Source of the DNA: Actinomyces lilanjuaniae
GTDB lineage: Bacteria > Actinomycetota > Actinomycetes > Actinomycetales > Actinomycetaceae
NCBI RefSeq assembly: GCF_003606385.1
Contig: NZ_CP032514.1
Span: 2,108,001 to 2,172,000 of the forward strand
Direction: 5' to 3'
Length of the DNA: 64,000 nt
The position numbers and the translations under genes are program-made. This document shows positions 36,237 through 44,582 of the stretch, one piece after another. Position 1 is the first letter of the stretch. Each line of letters begins with the position of its first letter. The notes beneath the pieces are model-generated. The model made no database searches. It had not been told where the DNA came from and worked only from the letters and a program-made list of their open reading frames with translations.

Positions 36237-36911
36237 GTGCTTGACCTGCAGATCCTGGGCTTCCTTGATGACGGCCCCCTCCACGGCTATGAGCTGCGGC
36301 GCCGTATCCTTGAGCTGGGAGGGCCGGGGACCAGGCTCAGCGCAGGCAGCCTCTACCCCGCCCTGTCCCGCCTGGAGGCCGCTGGCTACCTGACACGTGA
36401 GGACGCGGGCACCAGCCGCCGGGTCCGCCGCACACTTACCATCACCGAGTCAGGACGCTCCCGCCTTCACCAGATACTGCGCGACACCAGCGGGGCCGAC
36501 CTGGAGTCGCAGCCGCGCTTCCTCACAGTCCTGGCATTCCTGTCCCGCCTGCCCCCCGAGGAGCAGCGGGAGGTGCTGCGCCGCCGCATGGAGGTTCTGC
36601 AGACCCCTCCGGCCTTCTTCTACGACGACGGGCGGCCTCGCCGCCAGGCCGAGGAGGCAGACCCCTACCGGCAGGGCATGATCACGATAGCCAGCGCCGC
36701 CCGCCGGGCGGAGATCACCTGGCTCAGACAGGTGCTGGAGGAGCCGGGCACAACGGTAGCGGCGGACCCGACGGCCGGGCGCACCACGCCCGGCACAGAC
36801 AGCACCGCTACCACCGGCACCGCAGTCAGCGGGACCAGCCACCCGTCCGGCCGTCGCACCCGCGCGGCCACCACCCGAGCCACCCGAGCCACCCGAGCAA
36901 GGAACGCGTGA
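36237..36911 (+). CDS. PadR-family transcriptional regulator
   Basis: The winged-helix domain is classic: VLDLQILGFLDDGPLHGYEL, then RLSAGSLYPALSRLEAAGYL, then an antiparallel wing (RRVRRTLTITESGRSRL). Helical C-terminal dimer region about 90-180, then a low-complexity Thr/Arg/Ala tail with the nonanucleotide CCACCCGAG repeated three times. I start at GTG 36237, where the family's usual opening aligns; upstream ATGs at 36201 and 36222 lie inside the operator. With so short a leader the message may be leaderless. It is followed after one base by an oxidoreductase, its probable target gene. Confidence 0.87.
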   Translation: MLDLQILGFLDDGPLHGYELRRRILELGGPGTRLSAGSLYPALSRLEAAGYLTREDAGTSRRVRRTLTITESGRSRLHQILRDTSGADLESQPRFLTVLAFLSRLPPEEQREVLRRRMEVLQTPPAFFYDDGRPRRQAEEADPYRQGMITIASAARRAEITWLRQVLEEPGTTVAADPTAGRTTPGTDSTATTGTAVSGTSHPSGRRTRAATTRATRATRARNA

Positions 36912-36912
36912 C

Positions 36913-37962
36913 ATGTCCTCATCAGATACCTCCTCCACCCCTTCCTCCACCACGGCCGGCACCTCCGGGCAGGACACGGCACCAGCCACGATGCTGGCCG
37001 CACGCCTCAGCGAGCCGGGCTCCGTGGAGAACCTGCAGGTGACCGAGCTGGCCGTCCCGGACCCGCCGCAGGGGTGGGTCCGGCTCAAGGTCATGGCCTT
37101 CGGCCTCAACCGCAGCGAGTACCACTCGGTCACAGGCCTTGCCGAGGGCATGACCTTCCCACGGATTCTCGGCATCGAGGCCACGGGCATAGTGGACCTG
37201 GACCCCTCCGGCGAGCTCGCACCCGGCACCCAGGCCGCCGCCCTCATGGGCGGCATGGGACGTCAGTTCGACGGAGGCTACGCCCAGTACGTTGTCGTCC
37301 CCCGCTCTCAGCTCCTCACCTTCCGCTCCGACCTGCCGTGGGAGATCATCGGAGCCGTCCCCGAGACCCTGCAGACCGCCTACGGATCCCTGACCACGGG
37401 CCTGGACCTGCGCCCCGGCCAGACACTGCTGGTCCGGGGAGGGACCTCGGCGCTGGGCCTGGCCGCCGCCGCGCTGGCACTGGAGAAGGGCTGCCGGGTC
37501 CTGGCGACCTCCCGGCGCCAGGAGGGACTGGATCTCCTGGCCTCACGCGGGGTGACACCTCTGCTCGACGACGGCGCGGTCGCCTCCCGGGCACGAGAGC
37601 TGGCGCCCCAGGGTGTGGACGCCGCCCTGGAGCTGGTAGGCGTGCCCACCCTGCGCGACTCCCTGGAGGCCACTGCCGTACACGGCACGGTGTGCTTCTC
37701 CGGCATGCTCTCCGACAGCTGGACGATTCCCGACTTCTACCCCCTGGACTGGATCCCCTTCGGGGTCAGGCTCACCACCTACTCGGGCGGGGCCGAGTCC
37801 CTCCCCCAGGGCGAGCTCCAGCGGGTGCTGGACGCTATTGCAACAGGGAGCCTGGACCTGCTCCCCATCCACCCCTACCCCCTGTCACGGATACAAGACG
37901 CCCACCGCGCTATCGTCGCAGGAACCCACATCGGCAAGCTGGTCGGCCTTCCCTGGGCCTAG
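36913..37962 (+). CDS. Zinc-independent MDR oxidoreductase (quinone oxidoreductase-like)
   Basis: This 349-aa protein is a medium-chain dehydrogenase/reductase. It shows the N-terminal GroES-like half (GWVRLKVMAFGLNRSEYHSV, ILGIEATGIVD) and the nucleotide-binding half with LLVRGGTSALGLAAAALA; the pattern of NADPH:quinone reductases, without the zinc-ligand cluster of alcohol dehydrogenases. A 25-residue Ser/Thr-rich stretch precedes the fold. The gene is one base behind padR and is likely induced when PadR senses a phenolic or other reactive compound. The substrate is not readable. Confidence 0.85.
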   Translation: MSSSDTSSTPSSTTAGTSGQDTAPATMLAARLSEPGSVENLQVTELAVPDPPQGWVRLKVMAFGLNRSEYHSVTGLAEGMTFPRILGIEATGIVDLDPSGELAPGTQAAALMGGMGRQFDGGYAQYVVVPRSQLLTFRSDLPWEIIGAVPETLQTAYGSLTTGLDLRPGQTLLVRGGTSALGLAAAALALEKGCRVLATSRRQEGLDLLASRGVTPLLDDGAVASRARELAPQGVDAALELVGVPTLRDSLEATAVHGTVCFSGMLSDSWTIPDFYPLDWIPFGVRLTTYSGGAESLPQGELQRVLDAIATGSLDLLPIHPYPLSRIQDAHRAIVAGTHIGKLVGLPWA

Positions 37963-38230
37963 GGGCTTGATGCCGGTCACCGGTGCACCAGGCGACCTCC
38001 GGCTCACTGCCGCTCACCAACAGCAGTCGCGCGATACCCGCCTCGTCACGTAGTCTTTGCCACTACCCTGCCAGCCCGGCTGCTGACGGCCCGGTGCGCC
38101 CACGCCACGGCAGCGTCAGCGCTAACGGGGTGGTAGCGACACAGCCAGAGTCGGCGCCAGGGACAGCACCAAGGACAACGTGAGCCAAGACGTCAGCGAG
38201 GACGTCACCACAACCCTGAGGGGGCACATC

Positions 38231-40153
38231 ATGGCACGTACGCACAAGCAGTCAGCGTCGTCAGCGTCCAGCAACCGGTCTTTTGTCGACCCGCCTGCGC
38301 AGGCAGCAGACAACGCCTGGGTCCGCGACTGGAGGGCGCTGGAGGAGGAGGCCCTGGGCGACCCACAGGGCTACTGGGCACGCAGGGCCGAGGAGCTGGA
38401 GTGGTCGGCCCCGTGGCACACGGTCCTTGACGACACCGAGGCGCCCTTCTACCGCTGGTTCGTGGGAGCGCGGACCAACATCGTCTCCAGCGCCGTCGAC
38501 CGGCACCTGGGTACGGCGCGCAAGAACAAGCTGGCCCTCATCTGGGTAGGTGAGGACACCTCCCAGGTGCGCACCTTCTCCTACTTCGCCCTCGGCCGGG
38601 AGGTGGAGAGGATGGCCAACATCCTCAAGGCAATGGGAGTGGGCAAGGGCGACGTGGTGACCATCTACCTGCCCCGTATCCCCGAGGTCGTCTTCACCAT
38701 GCTGGCCTGCGCCAAGATCGGGGCCATCCACTCCGTGGTCTTCGCCGGGTACTCCTCCGAGGCCCTGACCGCCCGGATCGACGACTCCGAGTCCACAGTC
38801 GTCGTCACCGCCGACGGGTCATGGGTCAACGGCCGGGTCTTCCCGCTCAAGGACATCATCGACGAGGCAGTGCGCTTCTCCCCCACCGTGCACAACGTCA
38901 TCGTCGTACGCAACACGGGCAGCGAGGTGACCATGGACCCGATCCGGGACCACTGGTACCACGAGCTGTGCAAGATGCCTGTCGCCAAGGGTCGCTGCGA
39001 GACCCTCCAGCTCGACGCCGAGGACCCCCTGTTCATCCTCTACACCTCAGGGTCGACCGGACAGCCCAAGGCGGTGCTGCACTCCCACGGCGGCTACATG
39101 GTCGGCACCTACGTCACCCTCCACGACTGCTTCGACATCCATGACGAGGACCGGTGGTGGTGCACCTCGGACCCGGGGTGGATCACCGGGCACAGCTACC
39201 TGGTCTACGGCCCCCTGCTGTGCGGAGCCACAGCGTTCATGTACGAGGGTAACCCGACCTACCCCTACCCCGACCGGTGGTGGGACCTCATTGAGCGCTA
39301 CGGGATCACCTCCTTCTACACTGCCCCCACGGCGATACGCACGCTCATGCGCTTCGGCGAGGCCTGGGTCAGGCGCCACGACCTATCGAGCCTGAGGCTG
39401 CTGGGCAGCGTAGGGGAGCCGCTCAACCCCGAGGCCTGGGCGTGGTTCCACCAGGTCGTGGGCCAGGAGCGGTGCCCCATCATCGACACCTGGTGGCAGA
39501 CGGAGACCGGCATGTTCCAGATCACCACGGTACCGTCGATGCCCATGAAGCCCGGGGCAGCAGGCCGTCCTGTCTTCGGTCAGGAGGCAGCAGTCGTGGA
39601 CGAGGACGGCAACGAGGTGCCCGACGGAGTCGAGGGCAACCTGGTCCTCAGGCATCCCTGGCCCTCCATGATGCGTACGCTCTACCGTGACCCACAGCGT
39701 TACGTGAGCACCTACTGGGAGAAGTACCCCGGCCTCTACCACACAGGAGACTCAGCCAGGCGTGACGCCGACGGATGGTTCTGGATCATCGGGCGCACCG
39801 ACGACATCATCAAGGTCTCAGGCCACCGCCTGGGTACTGCGGAGGTGGAGTCCGCGCTCGTGTCCCACCCGTCGGTAGTCGAGGCGGCCGCAGTGGGTCT
39901 GCCGCACGAGGTCAAGGGGCACGCCGTTCACGTGTCCGTGGTCCTTCTGCCCGGTACCGAACCCACCCGCAGGCTGGAGGCCGAGCTGCGCGAGCACGTG
40001 GCAGCCACCCTGTCCCCCATCGCCAAGCCGGACTCCTTCGACTTCCCTGAGAGCCTGCCCAAGACCCGCTCGGGGAAGATCCTGCGACGAGTCCTGCGGG
40101 CACGGGCTCTGGGCCAGGACGAGGGCGACCTGACGACCCTGGACGCCGACTAG
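38231..40153 (+). CDS. acsA: Acetyl-CoA synthetase (AMP-forming acetate-CoA ligase)
   Basis: This ANL-superfamily enzyme activates acetate to acetyl-AMP and then acetyl-CoA. The 640-aa protein has TYLPRIPEVV-like acyl pocket sequence, KIGAIHSVVFAGYSSEAL, the P-loop ILYTSGSTGQPK (about residue 268), the pocket DTWWQTETG (Trp that limits the acyl chain to acetate), YHTGDSARRDADG, and the hinge plus PKTRSGKILRR with the regulatory acetylation Lys (about 615). I use ATG 38231 with GAGGGGG upstream; GTG 38180 with AAGGA is an alternative. Confidence 0.9.
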   Translation: MARTHKQSASSASSNRSFVDPPAQAADNAWVRDWRALEEEALGDPQGYWARRAEELEWSAPWHTVLDDTEAPFYRWFVGARTNIVSSAVDRHLGTARKNKLALIWVGEDTSQVRTFSYFALGREVERMANILKAMGVGKGDVVTIYLPRIPEVVFTMLACAKIGAIHSVVFAGYSSEALTARIDDSESTVVVTADGSWVNGRVFPLKDIIDEAVRFSPTVHNVIVVRNTGSEVTMDPIRDHWYHELCKMPVAKGRCETLQLDAEDPLFILYTSGSTGQPKAVLHSHGGYMVGTYVTLHDCFDIHDEDRWWCTSDPGWITGHSYLVYGPLLCGATAFMYEGNPTYPYPDRWWDLIERYGITSFYTAPTAIRTLMRFGEAWVRRHDLSSLRLLGSVGEPLNPEAWAWFHQVVGQERCPIIDTWWQTETGMFQITTVPSMPMKPGAAGRPVFGQEAAVVDEDGNEVPDGVEGNLVLRHPWPSMMRTLYRDPQRYVSTYWEKYPGLYHTGDSARRDADGWFWIIGRTDDIIKVSGHRLGTAEVESALVSHPSVVEAAAVGLPHEVKGHAVHVSVVLLPGTEPTRRLEAELREHVAATLSPIAKPDSFDFPESLPKTRSGKILRRVLRARALGQDEGDLTTLDAD

Positions 40154-40157
40154 GGTC

Positions 40158-40188
40158 CTGCCTGCCCGCGTCCAGAGTGTGCAGGCAG
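40158..40188 (+). terminator. Hairpin behind the acetyl-CoA synthetase gene
   Basis: CTGCCTGC (40158-40165) pairs perfectly with GCAGGCAG (40181-40188) across a 15-base loop, a few bases after the stop and ahead of the convergent glycosyltransferase gene. Confidence 0.5.
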
Positions 40189-40234
40189 CTCCTTCTCCGT
40201 GCCTGCGGCCTGCGGCTCCGGCCCGGCCCCGGTC

Positions 40235-41308
40235 CTAGGTGCCGAACCACTCCTGCACCCGGTGGACGACAGCCCGGTCAAAGGCATCGTCAGAGTGGTG
40301 GGCCGCGATCCAGGAGGCGAAGGAGCCGTCCGCGCACTCGTCCATCTGGGCGCGGCACGCCTGCGGGGCACGCAGCGCACGGACCAGCATCTCCTCCGCC
40401 TGGGCGGCGTCACGGTAGAGGAACGGGTAGCCCTGGGGCACCAGTGCCCGCGCCCAGGGGCGGTCCGGCATCACACCCACGACACCCGCCCCCAGGGCCT
40501 CCACGTAGAGCAGCCCGTAGGACTCCTCCTGGGCGGTAGCCAGGAAGGCTGTCGTGCGCGCCAGGGCCTGCCAGTAGGAGGAACGTGTGGCCATTAGCGG
40601 TCCCACCCACGCCCAGTCCCGCCGGGACACAGCCATGGCACGCTCGGAGACCAGGTGGGACTCGTGCAGGCGCATCTCCATCCTCAGCGGCACCTGTCTG
40701 CGGACACGGTCCACTACCTCAAGGAAGAGGTCCGGCCTCTTGTTACGCGACAGGTAGATAGCCGGGTAGAGCACGACCGGAGGATCAGCCGGGTCGCGGG
40801 GCTGGATGTGGTCCAGGCGGAACCCCAGGTTGACCCAGGACAGGCGAGCCTTCTCTGCCAGGGGCTGGACGGCCCATCGCTGCACCAGCTCGCGGATCTC
40901 GGAGGCGGTGCGCTCGGAGTTGGCGAACGTGGGGAACAGGGCGCAGGACAGAGCCGTCGCGGCAGTAGCCACCTCGTCGGTACCGGAGGCGACCGGTCTC
41001 CAGACAAAGTTCATGATCCGTGGCACCTGGCTGCTGGGCGAGCCCCCGGCCAGGGCCAGGTAGACCTGGGGGGAGTCCACGACGTCCATGTTGATGACCA
41101 CGCTGTGAGCCGGGTCGATCATGCCCAGTGGCAGGACGTCGAAGCCGCTGGTGCCACGGCTGGTCCCGCGCCTGGCTACCGGGCCCACCAGGACGGAACC
41201 CGGGAAGATGCGCAGCAGACGCCGCACCAGGGTGTCGCCCGCCTCATGGCCAGCCACCTGGCCGTCCGCGCTGATGACGACGTCGTCGCGCTTGATGACA
41301 ATGCTCAT
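40235..41308 (-). CDS. Glycosyltransferase, GT4-like
   Basis: This 357-aa cytoplasmic protein has a GT-B type C-terminal domain: VVLYPAIYLSRNKRPDLFLE (donor-domain start), then QEESYGLLYVEALGAGVVGV, the E-x7-E motif of GT4 enzymes, followed by a terminal helix. The N-terminal half is less typical and lacks the usual glycine-rich loop. No signal or membrane segment is seen. Its ATG overlaps the stop of the membrane pyrophosphatase gene by 4 bases, implying translational coupling. Substrates are unknown. Confidence 0.7.
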   Translation of the reverse strand: MSIVIKRDDVVISADGQVAGHEAGDTLVRRLLRIFPGSVLVGPVARRGTSRGTSGFDVLPLGMIDPAHSVVINMDVVDSPQVYLALAGGSPSSQVPRIMNFVWRPVASGTDEVATAATALSCALFPTFANSERTASEIRELVQRWAVQPLAEKARLSWVNLGFRLDHIQPRDPADPPVVLYPAIYLSRNKRPDLFLEVVDRVRRQVPLRMEMRLHESHLVSERAMAVSRRDWAWVGPLMATRSSYWQALARTTAFLATAQEESYGLLYVEALGAGVVGVMPDRPWARALVPQGYPFLYRDAAQAEEMLVRALRAPQACRAQMDECADGSFASWIAAHHSDDAFDRAVVHRVQEWFGT

Positions 41309-43956
41309 GACGGGGTCTCCTGCTCTGTCAGAGCCTCTTCGTGCTCCTGGAGGTCGTCGAGGGCTGGGGAGCCGCCGGTGCGCATGGCGTAGAAGGAACG
41401 GTAGACGAAGACGACCGAGACCAGGAGGAACACAGCGGCCAGGGCGGTCACGAGGGAGCCGGCTCCCTGGCTCCGGAGACTGACCGCCAGCTCGACGGCC
41501 AGCAGCCCGAAGAGGGTAGTGAACTTGATGATCGGGTTGAGTGCCACTGAGGAGGTGTCCTTAAAGGGGTCTCCCACGGTGTCACCCACCACGGAGGCGT
41601 CGTGCAGCGCGGTTCCCTTCATGTGCAGGTCCACCTCGACCACCTTCTTGGCGTTGTCCCACGCACCACCGGCGTTGGCCATGTAGATGGCCTGGTAGAG
41701 GCCGAAGAGCGCGATGGACACGAGGTAGCCGATAAAGAAGTAGGGCTCGATGAAGGCGAAGGACAGGGTGGCGAAGAAGACGGCGAGAAAGATTGTGAGC
41801 ATCCCCTGCTGTGCGTACTGGGTGCAGATCTCCACGACTCGGCGCGAGTCCTCGACACTGGCCCGCTGCGCCCCGGCGTCCAGGTGGATGGAGCCGCGGA
41901 TGAAGGCTACCGCCCGGTTGGCACCGGTGGTCACGGCCTGGATCGAGGCGCCGGAGAACCAGAAGACCACCGCTCCCCCGGTGATCAGCCCCAGGAGGAA
42001 GGGGGCGTGGAGCAGGGAGAGGTTCTCGATGCCGGTGCGCAGGTGGTCGGTCAGCCCGATGATGATAGAGAAGATCATGGTGGTCGCCCCCACCACCGCG
42101 GTCCCGATGAGGACCGGCTTGGCCGTGGCCTTGAAGGTGTTCCCGGCCCCGTCGTTGTCCTCCAGGAGGAGCTTGGCGCGCTCCCACCGGGGCTCGAGGC
42201 CCGGACTGGCCTGCGTGCCTCGGCGCAGCTCGGCGTCGATGCCCTCGATCTCCTCGATGCGGGAGAGCTCGTAGACGCTCTGGGCGTTGTCGGTGACCGG
42301 CCCGTAGGAGTCCACGGCTATCGTCACCGGTCCCGTCCCCAGGAAGCCGAAGGCGACCAGGCCGAAGGCGAACACGCTGGGAGCGAGCATGTACTCGTCC
42401 AGGCTCTGGGAGCCCAGCAGGTAGGCGGCCGTCATGAGCCCGACGACGGTCATACCCAGCCAGTAGGCTGAGAAGTTGCCCGCCACCACGCCAGAGAGGA
42501 TGTTGAGGCTCGCACCGCCCTGCCGTGAGGAGGTGACGGTCTCACGCACGTGGCGAGATCTGGTGGAGGTGAAGACCTTGACCAGCTCGGGGATGAGGGC
42601 CCCGGCCGCGGTGCCGCAGGTGACGATGGTGGCCAGCCTCAGCCACAGCCCGGTGCCGAGGCCACCCAGGACGAGCCACGTGGTCAGGTAGGTCAGCGCC
42701 ACGCACAGCAGGGAGGTCAGCCACACCAGGGTGGTCAGAGGCGTCTCAAAGCTCATCCGCTCCGCGGTCCCGTAGCGCGCCCGGGTCCAGGCGCTGTTGA
42801 CGGCGTAGGCGGCCCAGGCCGCCAGGATCATGGCGGAGCGCACGGTGAAAAGCCACACCAGCAGGGTGGCCTGGAGGCCAGGATCCTCCACGGCCAGGAG
42901 GATGAAGGTCACCAGGGCCACGCCCGTGACACCGTAGGTCTCAAAGCCGTCGGCGCTGGGCCCCACCGAGTCCCCGGCGTTGTCTCCCGTGCAGTCGGCG
43001 ATGACCCCGGGGTTGCGGGGGTCGTCCTCGTCAATCTTGAACACGATCTTCATCAGGTCCGCACCGATGTCGGCGATCTTGGTGAAGATGCCTCCGGCGA
43101 TACGCAGGGCGGAGGCCCCCAGGGACTCTCCGACGGCGAAGCCGATGAAGCAGGCCCCGGCAACGTCGGCGGGCAGCAGGAGCAGGATGACCAGCATCAT
43201 GAGCAGCTCCAGGCTGATAAGCACCATACCGATGCTCATGCCCGCACGCAGGGGGATGCGGTGCACGGGGTAGGGCCTGCCCCGCAGGGAGGCGAAGGCG
43301 GTGCGGGCGTTGGCGAAGGTGTTGACCCGGATACCGAACCAGGCCACGAGGTAGGACCCGCCCATGCCCAGCAGGGAGAAGACGACGACGATACCGACCC
43401 GCCCCCAGCCAAAGCCCACCAGTGCCCTGTAGTAGATGACGATGACGGTGGTGATGAACGCCCACAGGACCAGGAGGAACCTTCCCTGACGCACTAGGTA
43501 GGCCTGGCAGGTGGAGTAGATAAGCTCGGCGACCTCCAGCATCGAGGCATGGGTGGGCAGGCGCCGCAGCTGGAGGAAGGTGGCCAGGCCGAAGCCCAGG
43601 CCCAGCAGGCAGACGAGCATGCCTGCCACCAGCAGGAGGCGGCCGTCCAGGCCTGCGACCCGGGCCGCCGACAGGTCCGGCAGGACCAGGCTGGCCTCTC
43701 CTCCGCCCAGGCCGTCCTGGGCGTGTGGGCTTCCTGAGGCCCCGGAGGCATCAGGGTCCGTCGAGCAGGCGGGCAGGACCAGGCAGAGCACGAGCACCAG
43801 CAAGGGGGCCAACCTGGAACGACAGAAGGAACGACGTCGTCGTCCGCCTGGTGGCAGCGTCGGCTCGGGCCTGGGGACGCGGGAAAGGAGGGAACGGACT
43901 AGGTCGGGGTCGGAGTCGGCGGCCCCACGGGTGGAAGGCATATGATCTCGCTGCAT
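41305..43956 (-). CDS. hppA: Membrane ion-pumping pyrophosphatase, divergent type with lipoprotein-like N-terminus
   Basis: It hydrolyses pyrophosphate to pump H+ and/or Na+ across the membrane. About 16 membrane helices follow an unusual start: a basic segment and hydrophobic stretch ending in the lipobox-like LPAC (Cys64), then a short linker. The catalytic loop reads FKIDEDDPRNPGVIADCTGD, NAGDSVGPSADGFETYGV, where standard H+-PPases have DDPRNPATIADNVGDNVGD. AGNTFKATAKP carries Lys at the position that marks potassium-independent enzymes. GDTVGDPFKDT near the C-terminus is conserved. At 883 aa it is longer than typical (about 700-770). The ATG start is preceded by a tandem GGTTTCCA repeat. 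Confidence 0.9.
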   Translation of the reverse strand: MQRDHMPSTRGAADSDPDLVRSLLSRVPRPEPTLPPGGRRRRSFCRSRLAPLLVLVLCLVLPACSTDPDASGASGSPHAQDGLGGGEASLVLPDLSAARVAGLDGRLLLVAGMLVCLLGLGFGLATFLQLRRLPTHASMLEVAELIYSTCQAYLVRQGRFLLVLWAFITTVIVIYYRALVGFGWGRVGIVVVFSLLGMGGSYLVAWFGIRVNTFANARTAFASLRGRPYPVHRIPLRAGMSIGMVLISLELLMMLVILLLLPADVAGACFIGFAVGESLGASALRIAGGIFTKIADIGADLMKIVFKIDEDDPRNPGVIADCTGDNAGDSVGPSADGFETYGVTGVALVTFILLAVEDPGLQATLLVWLFTVRSAMILAAWAAYAVNSAWTRARYGTAERMSFETPLTTLVWLTSLLCVALTYLTTWLVLGGLGTGLWLRLATIVTCGTAAGALIPELVKVFTSTRSRHVRETVTSSRQGGASLNILSGVVAGNFSAYWLGMTVVGLMTAAYLLGSQSLDEYMLAPSVFAFGLVAFGFLGTGPVTIAVDSYGPVTDNAQSVYELSRIEEIEGIDAELRRGTQASPGLEPRWERAKLLLEDNDGAGNTFKATAKPVLIGTAVVGATTMIFSIIIGLTDHLRTGIENLSLLHAPFLLGLITGGAVVFWFSGASIQAVTTGANRAVAFIRGSIHLDAGAQRASVEDSRRVVEICTQYAQQGMLTIFLAVFFATLSFAFIEPYFFIGYLVSIALFGLYQAIYMANAGGAWDNAKKVVEVDLHMKGTALHDASVVGDTVGDPFKDTSSVALNPIIKFTTLFGLLAVELAVSLRSQGAGSLVTALAAVFLLVSVVFVYRSFYAMRTGGSPALDDLQEHEEALTEQETPS

Positions 43957-44582
43957 CCTGGAAACCTGGAAACCTGATTGTCAGCAGGACGGGACCGGGC
44001 TGTCCCGCTGCCTTACCCGCAGTCTAACGGTGATACTCGTCACTCGGAAGAGGGGGCTGCTCTTTCATCGCGAGAAGATTCAGTAGTCCCCGGCGATCAC
44101 CTCGGCCCGGTCTCCCTCCGGGTCCAGCAAGGCGACCTCGTAGCAGCCGTCACCAGTAGTGTGGGGTCCGTCGCCGACACGCACCCCAGCCTCATACATC
44201 CGCAAAGCCAACTCGCTCACAAGCGGCGGTCACAGGCTGGCGGTCAGCCAGGGCGAAGGAGCCCTGTATCCGGCCCGCCCGGCCACCACCCGCCCCGTCA
44301 GCACCAGCCGCCGGGTGCCGGGGTCACGCGGGCAGGTGGTCCTCGTTGCTGACCTGTTCGGTTGCCACCATACCCAGGTAGTCCCATCGGAAGCTGCGAG
44401 AGACTACTAGGACGCGGCGGGACGTGGACGTCAGCCAGCGGGCACAGGCGGCGCAGAGGGTACGTGCAGGGCGGACCCTGCAGAGTTCTCGGTGCTGCCA
44501 GGCTGCTCCGCACCCGCGGGAAAGGAGGTCCTTTGCAGCGACAGCAAGGGAGGTAAGGGAGAGCAGACGCCCTCCGTCGGGC
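43957..44582. other. Mostly gene-free region between hppA and nhaA
   Basis: It holds the hppA control region, with TAGACT (-10-like) at about 44026-44021 on the minus strand, and a likely glyoxalase-type gene remnant at 44080-44220. Other open frames have no recognisable motif. Confidence 0.45.
44080..44220 (-). pseudogene. Remnant of a VOC/glyoxalase-family gene (C-terminus)
   Basis: The 46 residues from GTG 44220 read VSELALRMYEAGVRVGDGPH then TTGDGCYEVALLDPEGDRAE and VIAGDY, which match the final strands of glyoxalase/VOC proteins (metal-binding Glu in the DPEGxxxEV segment). The N-terminal half cannot be found upstream in any single frame; a TGA lies 12 bases upstream in this frame. Too short for a working VOC fold. 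Confidence 0.45.

Noticed and set aside
42550..43497. Open frame of 315 codons on the plus strand
   Set aside because: Antisense shadow of the pyrophosphatase gene, extremely Gly/Gln/Asp-rich.
44298..44513. 71-codon minus ORF between hppA and nhaA
   Set aside because: No motif, Pro/Arg-rich, and another frame in the same place looks equally open.
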